In this document: positions 40,061 to 53,015 of the stretch, one piece after another
How the letters are laid out: every line of letters begins with the position of its first letter
Numbering within the stretch: the stretch's first letter is position 1
Assembly (NCBI RefSeq): GCF_036373705.1
Contig: NC_089857.1
Location: 38,512,784-38,576,783 of the forward strand
DNA from: Amia ocellicauda
Lineage: Eukaryota; Chordata; Actinopteri; Amiiformes; Amiidae
Length of the DNA stretch: 64,000 bases
Direction of reading: 5' to 3'
The notes under the pieces: model-generated
Told to the model about the DNA's origin: nothing
What the model saw: the letters and a program-made list of their open reading frames with translations, nothing else
The model's database searches: none
Program-made: the position numbers and the translations under genes

Positions 40061-42614
40061 ATTAGTTGGTTATACATCATATTTCAATCTCTTTCATGTG
40101 CAACACAACATTACACTAGTTATTTTAAAGGAAAATTAGTTGATGTTGAACAGCCAATTTAATCTGAGATACAAACTCTGCATCCCTGGGTGATACCTGT
40201 GATAATTTTCCTAACTGAAAATAAGTAATAAAATGGCCATCATTTAAAAAAAATGTTAAGGTGTGTCGAGTGGTGGTGACCAAGGAAAATAATAAGACGT
40301 GTAGAATCATTGAGTATATGCTTTGACCTGCTATCACTGCTGATGATATGTTATTTTCAGGCCTCTGTTGTTAATGAGTTGTTGGAAAAACCAATGTCCT
40401 CAGTTCTTTTTTCTTGACACGTAATTGTATACTGAAAAATTGTGTATAGGGATATGTTGTATGTAGATTTCAAGGAAAGACCATCTTGGTATATCAATTT
40501 TTATTGATATCGGCATCACAGTGACAGCGGCCAATACATTGTTTTCTAATCATCCTTTACATTTTGTAACATTCATAACCCAATTTCAGCATAATCTCAA
40601 ATAAGACTCTCGTCTACTCTGAGGACTGGAAATATAAAAGCAACTGTACAAGAATGGGCTTTCCAAGACACGTTCAGACATGTTCCTCAGTTAATATTGC
40701 CTATACACGTATGTAATATCCCATTTCATTCTGAGGAATTGTTATTAGTAGGAACTGAATCCACACATGGATGCCAGTGAAACAATACTGCTATCACAGT
40801 AAGTTTATACAATTTTAGTTTAATTACTTCAGTTTGCAATTAAGAAGTTCTATTCATAATGCACTGAATGTGTTTTCTGCAATGATTTGTACAATACTGT
40901 CCTTGCAGCATTTGGCTGTTGTAATATTTCTTGATCACACCTATTTAACTCAGGTTATTTAACTTACCTTACCATGCAGAGTAGCATGTGTCCTCAGAAA
41001 CCGAACAATTAAACCATTGAATGAATAAACCCTTATAGAGTTTAGTTCCAAAGTATGCTTCAGTGGCTGAATTTAAGATAACTGGGTATAGATTACAATG
41101 TCTTTATTGCAAAAGTGATCGTTTCTTGGCTGTGTATCTTGCACGGTTTGAAAGTACTGCATATGCCTGTATGTTTTCGTCTGCTTCAAAGTCCTTCAAC
41201 ACATTTTATGTTGGTTGCATTTGCATTGCCCAGGTATAAAAGTCTGGGCTCCAATGAGATGCTCAGATGAAAGGTAAATCGAAATTCCCTTTTCCCATTT
41301 TTCTTCTACAACAACACTGAAAGCAGAAGTCAACTGTTCTAATAGTTCTCATTGTCTTCAGATTCAGGATACATGTTCTCCCTCTTAAATATAATGCCTA
41401 AATATGGTTAAAGGAAGCCCTCATTTAATAATTGTCCTGAATAGTTATATTCATGTGTTACAGTTCGGCGGTACTTCATGGCTTCATCCTCTATTTATAT
41501 TGTTATTGAATGATATCAGTGCAAATGTACCCAATATTAATTCAGTATTGCTCATTTGAAATAGTAAAGGGGCAGCGAACATCCAAGGTAATTTGAGGAT
41601 ATTCTGGGTAGTGAGGTCAAGGTCTGCACTTCAAATTATAACAAATTATTTGAATTGATGAGGAAACCTAGATTGTGCTAATTTGTAGCACAGAAGACCC
41701 ATTGGAGCCATGATTGTTTTTTTTTTTTTTTAATTTCTTTATAATTATCATATTATCTTTCAGCTTTTCCTAGAGTCTGAATTGTATGTCCCAGGATGCA
41801 TCTGGAGTGTGTGACATCACTTAAGTTTACATGAGGAGTGTAGGAAGTTCAGCCTACACTAAATGCTACTGTGTCTTCCCACGATATTATTGAAATGAGT
41901 CACAGCTCAGATGTGTGGTACCATTCACGGAGGTGTCAGGAATAGAACACACAAAATGTCACTGAGTAGGATTTGTAGCAAATGAGAAGTCCACCAATTT
42001 TACTTCTTTTCTATTGCAATCTACATACTTTTGTGCTAGTTTCCCCATATGTTATTTTCTAATGTTATGTTATGCAACAGTAGGAAAGAGTAAGGCTAAT
42101 ACTCCACACTCTTTAAATGTGGATCAAAATGCTGCTTCACAAACCTGTTGAGATCAAAAGTTGAATCTTTTGCGATTAGTAATATGTTTTGTTTTAAAGA
42201 ACCCAGACAAAATAACAATGATGGAAATAAAATGATTATCAAAATCCAAACAACCTGCCCCCAACCCACTCCTTGGATCAAATAAATAAAAACATGCGTA
42301 CAATAAGTAGGCCTAGATTAATTCCAAACGCCAAACGTTGACCCTGGCAGTAGGGAGCCCCAGTAGAATAATGTCTAAGAATGAAAGAAACCAGTATTGC
42401 CAACATAATGAATGTGGTGGAAGACCTGCTAGCCAAATCCTTCTTTGGGACAGAGAGAATTATAGTCATCATTCAGAAGAAGTAGTGAAATCTCTGATAG
42501 AAGCTCACTTTTCATTATCCCTGGTAGTGTTGAGATAACTGGCTAATTAAAAACAACCGGATGTTTAAAAATGCTTAAAAGTGCTTGTGGTGTACCAGGC
42601 TGACATAGGGCCGG
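40061..42614. other. Intergenic, nothing recognised
   Basis: AT-rich DNA with no supported gene. A poly-T run of about 17 is at 41717-41733. Confidence 0.6.
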
Positions 42615-42781
42615 ATTAAATCAAAACTTTAACCTACCTGCTAATAGAAAACTACAAAACTGTACTCCGTTGCGGCTTCAGTTTTAGTAAGATGCCACTT
42701 TCTTCTAATCACAAATGTAACCACTACTATGTACAGATTTGTAGTTTTCTATTAGCGGGTGGGTCAAAGTTTTGATTTAAT
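42615..42781. mobile_element. Short inverted-repeat element (MITE family X, copy 2)
   Basis: A 167-bp element with inverted repeats of about 44 bp. The left starts ATTAAATCAAAACTTTAACC and runs to a CTAATAGAAAACTACAAA stretch, and the right is the reverse complement with a few mismatches. It shares the terminal AATCAAAACTTT and the interior GTACAGATTTGTA with the copy at 6863-7013. It is non-coding. Confidence 0.75.
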
Positions 42782-43222
42782 AGTCTCCAAATTGTCTTGG
42801 GAGCTGGTCTCACTCTGAATCTCCTACATGGGGTTAGGGAAGCTCGGACATATTTTATAATGAAATGATTGATCTTCTGGATTCCTCCAAAAATGAAGCC
42901 TTTTAATGTAATTACACTATTTTATTTTAAAAAGCAAACCATGTAGAAATGCTACATATGCAGTATTATTTAGCTGCCTGGCATTTTTGTTGGCATGAAA
43001 CGGGAATTAAACATCTGAGTTTAGGAATGGTAACAGACTTCACATCACAAAGGGTCTCCGTCCACATGTTTACAGTCTTAATAATGTAGCCTACTGCTTT
43101 TGACTGATCATTGTTCATGACACATTATTATGTAGGGGTGTACATCACATCTGGGGAGGTTGCGTAGAACTATTTTTTCATTCCTCAGCTTCCTAAAATG
43201 TGTTATTTGTTATATATATATA

Positions 43223-44442
43223 TACTCACCTAAAGGATTATTAGGAACACCATACTAATACTGTGTTTGACCCCCTTTCGCCTTCAGAACTGCCTTAATT
43301 CTATGTGGCATTGATTCAACAAGGTGCTGAAAGCATTCTTTAGAAATGTTGGCCCATATTGATAGGATAGCATCTTGCAGTTGATGGAGATTTGTGGGAT
43401 GCACATCCAGGGCACGAAGCTCCCGTTCCACCACATCCCAAAGATGCTCTATTGGGTTGAGATCTGGTGACTGTGGGGGCCAGTTTAGTACAGTGAACTC
43501 ATTGTCATGTTCAAGAAACCAATTTGAAATGATTCGACCTTTGTGACATGGTGCATTATTCTGCTGGAAGTAGCCATCAGAGGATGGGTACATGGTGGTC
43601 ATAAAGGGATGGACATGGTCAGAAACAATGCTCAGGTAGGCCGTGGCATTTAAACGATGCCCAATTGGCACTAAGGGGCCTAAAGTGTGCCAAGAAAACA
43701 TCCCCCACACCATTACACCACCACCACCAGCCTGCACAGTGGTAACAAGGCATGATGGATCCATGTTCTCATTCTGTTTACGCCAAATTCTGACTCTACC
43801 ATCTGAATGTCTCAACAGAAATCGAGACTCATCAGACCAGGCAACATTTTTCCAGTCTTCAACTGTCCAATTGTGGTGAGCTTGTGCAAATTGTAGCCTC
43901 TTTTTCCTATTTGTAGTGGAGATGAGTGGTACCCGGTGGGGTCTTCTGCTGTTGTAGCCCATCCGCCTCAAGGTTGTACGTGTTGTGGCTTCACAAATAC
44001 TTTGCTGCATACCTCAGTTGTAACGAGTGGTTATTTCAGTCAAAGTTGCTCTTCTATCAGCTTGAATCAGTCGGCCCATTCTCCTCTGACCTCTAGCATC
44101 AACAAGGCATTTTCGCCCACAGGACTGCCGCATACTGGATGTTTTTCCCTTTTCACACCAATCTTTGTAAACCCTCGAAATGGTTGTGCGTGAACATCCC
44201 AGTAACTGAGCAGATTGTGAAATACTCAGACCGGCCCGTCTGGCACCAACAACCATGCCAGGCTCAAAATTGCTTAATCACCTTTGTTTCCCATTCAGAC
44301 ATTCAGTTTGGAGTTCAGGAGATTGTCTTGACCAGGACCACACCCCTAAATGCATTGAAGCAACTGCCATGTGATTGGTTGGTTAGATAATTGCATTAAT
44401 GAGAAATTGAACAGGTGTTCCTAATAATCCTTTAGGTGAGTG
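43223..44442 (-). mobile_element. Tc1-like transposon, type B copy 2
   Basis: Element of about 1220 bp with ends (C/T)ACTCACCTAAAGGATTA and the reverse complement, flanked by TA inside a (TA)n microsatellite on both sides. Same family as 22638-23821, and it keeps the 37-bp block that copy lost. It carries a transposase pseudogene on the minus strand. Confidence 0.93.
43255..44307 (-). pseudogene. Tc1-like transposase, type B copy 2, broken
   Basis: HTH region ISQSAQLLGCSRTTISRVYK, first catalytic block VAWSDESRFLL present, and PDLNPIEHLW present. The second aspartate has changed: QQNNAPCHK replaces QQDNAPCHK (codon at 43558-43560, GAT to AAT). A TGA stands for CGA at 44014-44016, and a one-base deletion near the N-terminus (GGTGATTAAGC against GGTGATTTAAGC) breaks the start of the frame. 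The natural stop TAG lies at 43255-43257. The copy is inactive. Confidence 0.88.
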
Positions 44443-47400
44443 TATATATATATATATGTGTGTATATATATATATACAAATTTAGTTTTTATTTGTAATT
44501 GATTGTCTTGTAACTGTAATTCTGAGATGAAATACAGCAGTCTTGTGTTCGAGGTGGACACTACATAATTTCAGTTTCGTAAAATTGTTATCCAGGCATG
44601 AGGATTGGTCCCCCCCACCCACACATGGTTACTTCTGTTAATATACAATAATATTCAGTTCAATCATTGGCATCAATCCATTGATGTATTTTGCATTAGA
44701 ATTACGTTGGGTGGCAATTTAAAATGGGATGCATTTTAACAGTGTTCTTTTTTTAGCTGTATTCCAATCCACTGAAAAACAGATTAGCTCATCTAAGGTC
44801 AACTGAGTGTGTTTGCGCTGCTTCAAAATACAAGCACACCAGTTCAAATGTTAATGATAATTTGCTCTCCGCTTGTTATTTCATAACCTGTCATCCTAAC
44901 ACCAAGTGCGTTGGAAATTCAAACATAAAAACATCTCAGGTGAACTACGTCTCAATCTGATGCACAAATCTGCCATTGTACTTTCATAAAAGAAACCTCA
45001 ACGCAAGAGTTCTGCAATTATTGCTGTGTGCTTGATGCCTAAAAACAGATGAAAAATAAGAAACTGACTACAAAGTATGTGAGCAGCTGTTGTATTCTTA
45101 ATTACTTGGTTATTCTGAGATAGTCACCCAAATACAGGAAGTCTCTTGTGTTTTATGAAATCTAAGTTCTTTATAGTTGCTTTTACAGTGAGGTTGCTAA
45201 GAGCTGGAACATGTGCCACTTTGTTTCTATTTACAGAAACGGAGGCCTGTCTTTGAAACTAGCAAATACTGTCAGTGGATTGGACGATTGCTGTAAAAGT
45301 ATATATTTTTATATCATTACTGTCTACTATAGGGAGCACACACTCACTGCATTCGAACCGTTTCATTTTAAATGAGCCACGGACTACTCGCAAAACAGTG
45401 CAGTAGTTCATATTCAGTACAGAGCTACTAAGTAACGTCTGGCTTACCTATATTGCTTGGTACTGCACACTTTTCCACAGTTTATTTGCAACAGTATATT
45501 CTTCACTTAATCACTGTTCCAGGAGTTTACTGGAGCCAGCATACCATTCTTTCATCAAATAAATTCAGAATTCAGGATTATGCTAACATGTACTTCATGG
45601 TATATTATGTAAGTTATTCCTGCAAGGTAGATATGGTATAAACCATATAATGTTTAGGAAGCATTTCATTTACAGTTAAAAAAAAATGCATACAGTAAAT
45701 GTCTGGAGAGGATTTGCATTGATCTTTGACTTTTCCTGGCACTGCACAGTAAACTCTGTTCCTGGTTCTATTGGTAATTTATTTCTGCCTAGAATTGACA
45801 CAAACTTGGCTGGAGCCACTGTTGCATAATATAAATGTCAAAGTCAGTAATTTTATCAATTTAATTAATCTTTTGAAAGTAACATTTTTCATTTTTAAAA
45901 AGGGATAAAATGTATTTTATATTGATAATGTGTATTTAAAAACAAACTAACAAAATTAAGTTTTGAATTAACAGCTTTCACTTGAATTGTCTGTTTTCTT
46001 GATTAATTCCACACTCAACAGTTTATCTTCTTCCAAAGAGACACATCAATGTAACAACAGCATACAGGAAATCCGAATTCTCCAGAGAAAAATCAACTTT
46101 AAGAAAAGGGGATTTGTGTTTTACTAGTGAAACATAGTTTATGGTTGTGTGCTTTGGCGATTGTTTGTAAGTTTATATTTATAGGTGTAGGGCTACTCTT
46201 TTAATCGATGTATAGGATGTGTATATGTATCTTATGATTGTGATTCTCTTATCAGAAAGATCGTGATGTTTAAATGTCGGCTTCGGGAGAATATTAGTGA
46301 TTCAAAACTGCATCTAAGGAAGAGTTAATTAAGTTGCCTAAAATTCTAAAAAAAGTACTTAAAGTGACACTTGTCTGTCATGATACCATCATTTAAGGAC
46401 TTTAAACTGGTATTTTATAAACAGTTTTTTGCAACCACAGCAATAAAAGTAACAGTATGTTAGTGAAAGATAGTTCTTATGAGATCACACAGCAGTTATT
46501 AGAACATTTTGAAAGCTCAGATAGTAAACATTAAAAATTGATGAGTTTTTAAGTTCCGTTTCCATCCGAGCAAGAACTCAATTTCCTCCAGTCCCTTAGG
46601 CTTCACATTCCAGAGCTAAGGACCTGATAGGTAAAGTGTATGGATTCCCTTTCATCTGCTTTTTGGAGAATGTCAAGGTTCAGATAATTTGATGCTGTCA
46701 CTGGGGACCTCATTTTGAAACAGCCTCTGAGATTAGTCTGCTCAAATACAGAACTCCTAGAGAATTGTACACCAGCTACTAAGAACTGGGACAGGAAATC
46801 CCCAGAGACTAGTTACACCTGTGTGGATACCTCTTCACTTATACATATTTTTGTAATAATTTCCATCAAGCACAGGTGACAACTTTGTATGGTCAACGTC
46901 TACACTATATATTTTGGCAATACATGACCTATAATAAAACCATAATAAAAATAGCTAGAACTAAGCATAAACCTACGCTGACACCAAACCTAGTGCCATC
47001 TCCATTATTAGAAAACATAAGAAAGAAAACCTATCATTCAAATTGCATCTTAAGGTTTTATAAAATGCTTGCTTCAGAAAAATAAGTTTAAAAGAGATCT
47101 GACTGAATATTAAGACGTGATACTTTTACATTTTACATGTTAGGTGGGTGCATTCATACTTTGTATTTAATAATCAGAAAAAATAAGCCATAAAAAGTAT
47201 ATTGTTTCAATTGTTAGCATCATGACTAAAGGTAAATAAAATAAAATAAAATGTTTGTTTCAGTAGTAGACTGAAATGACGCACATTAATGATACCTTTA
47301 GGATATGCTTTGTTTTTCTGCTATTAAGACATTAAATAGAATGTCTAAATACAGATTAATTAGATTATGCTAGAAAATATGTTAATGATATATGTATATA

Positions 47401-47742
47401 CAATATGTGTGTTTACAAAAGATTTCCTTTTTTAAACTTGTTTAACTTCACCAATAACATGTTTCTACATTGAAAAAAAGTCGTGGGTTGTCGTATCAAT
47501 AGAATGTGAGCAATCTCTTAAGGATTACAATTATCTGAAGAAATCAAGGCCTGCAGTCACTGTGATTGTATAAAACGTAATTGTTTCTGGTATTACTCTT
47601 ATTGAATTATGTTTAATGTCTAGGTCCTAGAGTCTGTGCCTTTTAAAACGCTACTTTAGGACATATAGTGTTTCTGAAAAATTAAACTTAACTATTTAAG
47701 AATCATTGGAGATAATTTGTATCAGTAGTTGCGGAGGTAAAG
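44443..47742. other. Intergenic, nothing recognised
   Basis: AT-rich spacer starting with TA-dinucleotide repeats. There is no exon with splice logic, transposon end or RNA gene that I can support. Confidence 0.6.
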
Positions 47743-47868
47743 AAATGGAGGCACAGCTTACGGGACACACACCAGCGCAAGAAGGGAAATGCTGTGTAGC
47801 TGGTGCAGTTTTAACTGATCCAATGGGCAATGTCCTTGAGGGACAACTTTTCGGATGACTGACTACAG

Positions 47869-48407
47869 ATGAGGTATCGCATTTTGTCACTACTCGTCAT
47901 CCCGGACTTGTGGAACTCCTGTCTCCATGGAAACAGAGCATCAACATTCTCAAACTTAAATAATATTGAAACTTACACTTCACACATCGTGAGACACTGG
48001 ATACACAAGATAACGGAACAAGAAAAGCCGGCATTATCTGTGAATCGGAAGGATGGAGACACTGACTTGGGTGAGGATTTTTTTCCTGTTATTTGCAAAG
48101 TTTATTAATATTTAAATAAGTATTCAAACCCTTTGTAATGTTAATTTGAGTTTAATTTAAAGTCAAGGTAGTAAGATCTTATTTTTCTTACTCTAAGGAC
48201 TCTTTGTTTTATTATGTTGTCTTCCATTACATGAAGAAAAAAAAAACAGGAAGTATGCTCTTTGGCAGTGATACTCATGTGATCGTGTATGCTGTTCTTT
48301 GTGTTTTGGCAGATGCCACTATTTCAACCAGCTCTCCCAGCTCCCCCACTTTCAGCTGGAATGAATCTTCATTTTACTGGCAACTCTTTGACTCTGACTC
48401 TGACTGA
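47869..48407 (+). CDS. Candidate gene 2: unidentified small two-exon protein
   Basis: I do not recognise it. An exon ending at about 48072 (donor GACTTGG|GTGAGG) joins in phase to an exon starting at 48313 (acceptor GTGTTTTGGCAG) and ending in TGA at 48405-48407. The joined C-terminus reads VNRKDGDTDLDATISTSSPS, then SPTFSWNESSFYWQLFDSDS with a final D: a serine-rich, then aromatic and acidic tail. The preceding part, IETYTSHIVRHWIHKITEQE, could form an amphipathic helix. The frame opens at ATG 47869, directly after a CTACAG that may be an acceptor, so upstream exons are likely. A different frame at 47743-47970 (MEAQLTGHTPAQEGKCCVAG ... with one TGA) also looks protein-like, so a frameshift is possible. 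Two AATAAA signals follow at 48932-48945. Confidence 0.45.
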
Positions 48408-48960
48408 GTCTACAAACCACTCCCTGCCCAGTGTTTCCTTCAGTGAAGACCCAGAGTTCCTTTCTCCCCATTATCTTGCCCTCCTCCCTTTTCAGAATAG
48501 CCAAGATGCTTTTTGGGAAGTCTATGGCAGGTGTGTTTTCAAATTCCTCTGTCAGACCCGGTTTGAAATGCCAGAGAGTGAAATAATCGTCCATCGTGGC
48601 TTCAAGCACAAACGGTGTGATGGAGACCCTGAACCTTTCTTCCATCGAGAGTGAGGGCAAGTCCATCAGAGCAAGAAGGAGGACGAGTGGTCGAGGCGGT
48701 TGAGGGGGCAACACGGATGTAGACCCACTACAGGGAAGGTCCATTAACCCGGAGCCAGACCCTTAAAAGGAGGCTGGAGTCCTGTGTTGACATTCTGGTG
48801 TCTGGACAGCGGGCTGCCCAAAAACAAAACTCTGGATGGAAAGCAAATGTTGCCCCAAAGAGCAGGTGTCTTCATTTAATAGAATATGCAAGAGAGGTGA
48901 AAATAAGAACTATTATGATATACATTTTATTAATAAAAAAATAAAGGTTACATTTACAAA
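48408..48960 (+). other. Probable 3' UTR of candidate gene 2
   Basis: Sequence from the stop codon to overlapping AATAAA signals at 48932-48937 and 48940-48945, followed by a GT-rich stretch (TGTTTTGTGTGCTGAG). A minus-strand frame of 130 codons here is taken as a shadow. Confidence 0.45.
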
Positions 48961-49669
48961 TGTTTTGTGTGCTGAGTCTTTCTTTGATGTCAAGGTATAG
49001 GGTAGCAAAGCAGATTTTAAATTGTGCCACTACAGTTGATTATTGATAAATACACTAATGTATAAATACATATTTATTTTACATTTACATTCAATCCATT
49101 TCATGGGGAAAAAGAGGCTGAAAATACTGTACTATAGAGCGATTCCATATGGGACACCAGAAGGCTTTGCAAAAAATGGGCTTATAAGAAACATTCAGAA
49201 GTAACAAAATGATAAAAATGTGGAAAAAAACAATTGTCTCAATATTTTTACTGCAAGAATTGAATCATTCTGAATGCAGATTTTAATGTTGAAAATGACA
49301 TGATAAATGAAATGTAGAGGAATTAAAATGTGTAGTCATTTACTTTTTTTGTACATTTAATAAAAGGCAGAGAACATTTTACTGAATGCTTGCCAGTAAT
49401 AGTAACTTATACTAAACTCTACTAACTCTTTTTAATATACTGAATGTACACTAAATAACACTTAATAAATCAGTAACCTTTGTTTTCACAGAAACTGGGG
49501 GAAATTGATTAGGTACACTTTTATTTGCATCGTTCGTATTTGAGTTACTGGTAATATGCTTTGAAGGCACATTACATATACTAGACTTGGCTGTAGTTTG
49601 TGGTTTTGGTCTCCAGCTGTTAGTTTATTTTTTGATATACACTAGTATTCTCACAATCATCGTCTTCTA
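48961..49669. other. Intergenic, nothing recognised
   Basis: AT-rich spacer between candidate gene 2 and the promoter-like GC-rich segment. Confidence 0.6.
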
Positions 49670-49960
49670 ATTGGTCCCCTGTTCTGTCAGTCATGCTCTT
49701 GCCCCGCCTCCTCTCCGGCGCTCATTGTCTTTGTTTAACTGTTTCTATATTCCTCCCGCCCCTCGAAACTGGGCGTGGCTTCCCTTTCCTCGGCGCTCAT
49801 TCGCCCTCGCCTCTGTCAGTCTCCCCCCGGTTTGTCCCTCCCCGCTCGCCGTCCGCTGGCTGATTTCCGCTTTGGGTTCCGTCTTGACTCGGAACATTTT
49901 CCTTTCAAACCGCCTCAGATTGGTCCTCCGTTACCGTAGCTTTTACACTCACACCAAAAT
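49670..49960 (+). promoter_or_regulatory. GC-box and CCAAT-rich promoter region, probably CSNK1G3
   Basis: A CpG-enriched island in AT-rich DNA. Inverted CCAAT boxes (ATTGG) occur at about 49669 and 49918, with GC boxes CCCCGCCTCC, CCCGCCCCTC and GGGCGTGGC. There is no TATA box, as usual for housekeeping genes. CGGCGCTCATT occurs twice (about 49716 and 49791). It lies 3.1 kb upstream of the first recognisable CSNK1G3 exon and on the expected side. A first non-coding exon probably starts here, but its donor was not identified. Confidence 0.5.
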
Positions 49961-52900
49961 AGAGGCTTGTTTTCCCTACCCCCCTCTCTCTGTCTAAGGA
50001 AAATGATCATCTGCAGATTGCTTCCTTCAAAACTATAACGGTAAAATTCAATATCATTTCTCTTCTGTGTTTTGGTCTCTTTTGCTGCGAAGATCAACAG
50101 CAGCAGCACTGCATTATATTATTATGCAGTAAATGCATGTAGAAACGAGGGTTAAAAAAATCCAAAGCACTTCTGATCGGACATTTCAATTGTACAGTCT
50201 TGTAGAGAAGCTCGTTGTGGATGTCGTGTTTGATCCTGATTATATGAAGACTTTGTTTTGTTGTGCCACCTGTCGATAAGTTTGAAATGTGATCTTTTTG
50301 CTCTGTTATCAAGTGAAGCACAATCAATGGCGAGCCGGCCATTCCCTGCACTGGCGGTGCAGGAGGGATGCAGGTTGTGCAGGATGCTGCTGCTCATTGA
50401 AGAGACAGTTGTTGCTGGTTTGATGGCAGTACTTCGGCATTTTACACCGCCATCGTTTAGCTTTCAAGTTTCCTAGTATCGCTAAGCTGGTGATGTATCA
50501 ACTGGTGGTTGATTCCTGTTAATGACTATGTTGATGTAGATAATAATAACAAGGTATGGAGGACTCGCAGGGTCGTGTACGTATTTTGCAATTGCATGTA
50601 CTTTTTGTGAACATGACTTTTCACCCCTGGGCATGGCACGGGGTTGCACAGCACTGCAGTTGGTGTAGTGTGATGCATGTGTGTTGCAGGCTGAAGGAAA
50701 ACTGTACAGAATGAGGGCGATGACTTGGTTGTGAAGAGCATGTTATGAACAGCCTTTTTTTCTCAGGAGTTATATATTTATAAATGACCAATTTTTGGTT
50801 TTGCGCTGTTCATGATATACTTAGGGACGACTACTGCAATGTAATGTTAATAATAATGAGACCCATTTTGTAATGCTTCTGAAATATATATTTTGTGTGA
50901 GAAACCATCATTTTAAAGTTTTCATTAAATTATAGGTACAAATTAATATAAATAACAGAATTTGAAGTATTTCACATTGTCATTGCTACTGTACGCATGC
51001 TAATGCATAATAGTCTTTTAATGCAGTTTGGTCAATTGTCTATGTTCTGTAAATAGTCGTCTTTACAATTTGTAACTCGAGAATAGATCCATCTATTGTA
51101 AAAAATAAAAATGACATGCTGACAATGGTACTTGCAAGTAGTGTACAATTGTTAGATACCCTTTCACAATATATATATATATTGTGAAAGGGTATCTAAC
51201 AATTGTACAATTTAATTTATATATATAAGGAAAGAAAATGGCTCTGTTAGATCAAATGATGCAAAATGAATGGTGACTTTATTGATAATAATCTAAATAA
51301 AATCTTCATGAAGCTTTCCATGCTCTAAAGGTACCAGTCTGCCTACATAAGATCCTCCTACACTTAGAAATGTGCCCACCACAGACAGACCCACTGTACA
51401 GTAAGTTTTGTTCCCTTGTATAGTTATGAAGGCAAGATTAAAAATTCACCCAGTGTCTTACACAATAAGTTTAATTGATCTCTTAAACCATTATTTAAAT
51501 ATTAACTTTGTCTGTGATGCATCTGATGAATTGTGCTTTCTGTCATTACACGGATAAAGGGTACTGGTGTACTCAGAGATTGTATTGTAGTGCCATTTTA
51601 GTGTTAAAGACCCCCTTTGTCTTTTCCTATTTATTTTCTTCAGAAGAAATTACCCCCTAGGCCATTAAATGGTTGGCTTCCTTCAAGGCAGTAGTAAGCT
51701 ATACAGATGGGCCTGGTAGCTGAATCTCTGTAGGTGTGACTTCCTATTACAGGATCTGTGGAATGTCAGAGTGCTTAAAATAGAACCAGCGCAGAAATGG
51801 GAGACGGGAATGATTCTGTCCTTTGCTTTTGTTTTCTGTGGAGAACTTGAATGTAATGCATTGAAATCAATTTTCTCAACATCTGTGGTGTTTATTTTTT
51901 GAGTAGATATGTCAGCTGTAATGTACAATGAAATAAAATAACCCAGTTGTCTTTGTGGAACCCTAGAAACTAACATGAGCATAATTATAGCATGTAAGAT
52001 CCATTTCATATGTGCTTCATCAACTTCCATTGAAAAACAAATGGATTTAATAATGTGCATGTATAATGCTATGTAAATATAGGCCTAGTGCTTATAGTTG
52101 GTTTCTAAAGAACAGATCTGTAATCCATATGGTAAGATCATAGAGACAAATACTTTGATATGTGGTACTTTGCATAGAAATATGTCCCGTTTGAAAGAAA
52201 GCATATATCTTCAGTTACATCCAGAATCTGCTATTAACATTATTTATTTTAGTTTTAGCCCTTTTTTAATATCTCACTGTCTTGAGAATTGAGAAAAGTG
52301 TCTTTGGTTTTGAGTGACATACATTTTGCATTGGGTTTCATTGAAGAATCTCTTTATAAATAGTTCTTAGTAGAAGCTTCCTGGGTTGGCTTGTTCATGC
52401 ATTTCACTACAACTGTTATATTTGAAGCACTAATTCAATAGAAATGTCTGGGGCACACCTTGAAACAAACCTTTTAAACACACGTTTGAGTGTTATAGTA
52501 TTTGCAATGTTTTAACTTCACAAAAAACATACAAGTATTCTGAAAAAGCTTCCCGCATTTCCACTATTTGGATTTTAAGATTTTCATCTCTTGCACATCC
52601 TGTATATAGCAGGAAAAAAAAAAAAAAAAAAGTGTGTTTTTGTAGACCATATGTTTGGTTAATGTTGTACAGTTACATCTATAGTCAAATAATTGTAATA
52701 TAATAGGCTCTCAAGAACTGACTTGATATTAAAGCTATGCAAGTGTAACAAAAGGTGACGATTTAAAGTTTTATGGATGCTAAAACTTCATGCTTTCAAA
52801 ACAACGTTGACAGTTTTATTTAAATGAGCAATTGAATTCATTTCCCCAAAGCCATCTTTATTATTGTTTTTAAACTGCTGTTTTATTATAGTTAACTGTT

Positions 52901-53015
52901 TGAGTTGTTGTGCATCACCACCTCCATGTCTACAGTATCTCAATCACGCAGTGTGTTTTAAACCTGAGTACATTTCAATATTTATTCTCACTCTGAAATG
53001 TTGCTTGTCTTCTAG
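49961..53015 (+). other. Probable CSNK1G3 first intron
   Basis: AT-rich DNA between the promoter-like segment and the acceptor at 53015. It contains the 66-bp palindrome at 51143-51208 and an 18-base A run at 52614-52631, and no coding exon that I can support. Confidence 0.45.
51143..51208. repeat. Perfect 66-bp palindrome
   Basis: Two 33-bp arms meet with no spacer at 51175/51176. The arm begins GTACAATTGTTAGATACCCT and ends in ATATA. Every base pairs. Confidence 0.97.

Noticed and set aside
48352..48744. 130-codon minus-strand frame opposite candidate gene 2
   Set aside because: The plus strand has a spliced frame, a stop and AATAAA signals, which the minus strand lacks.
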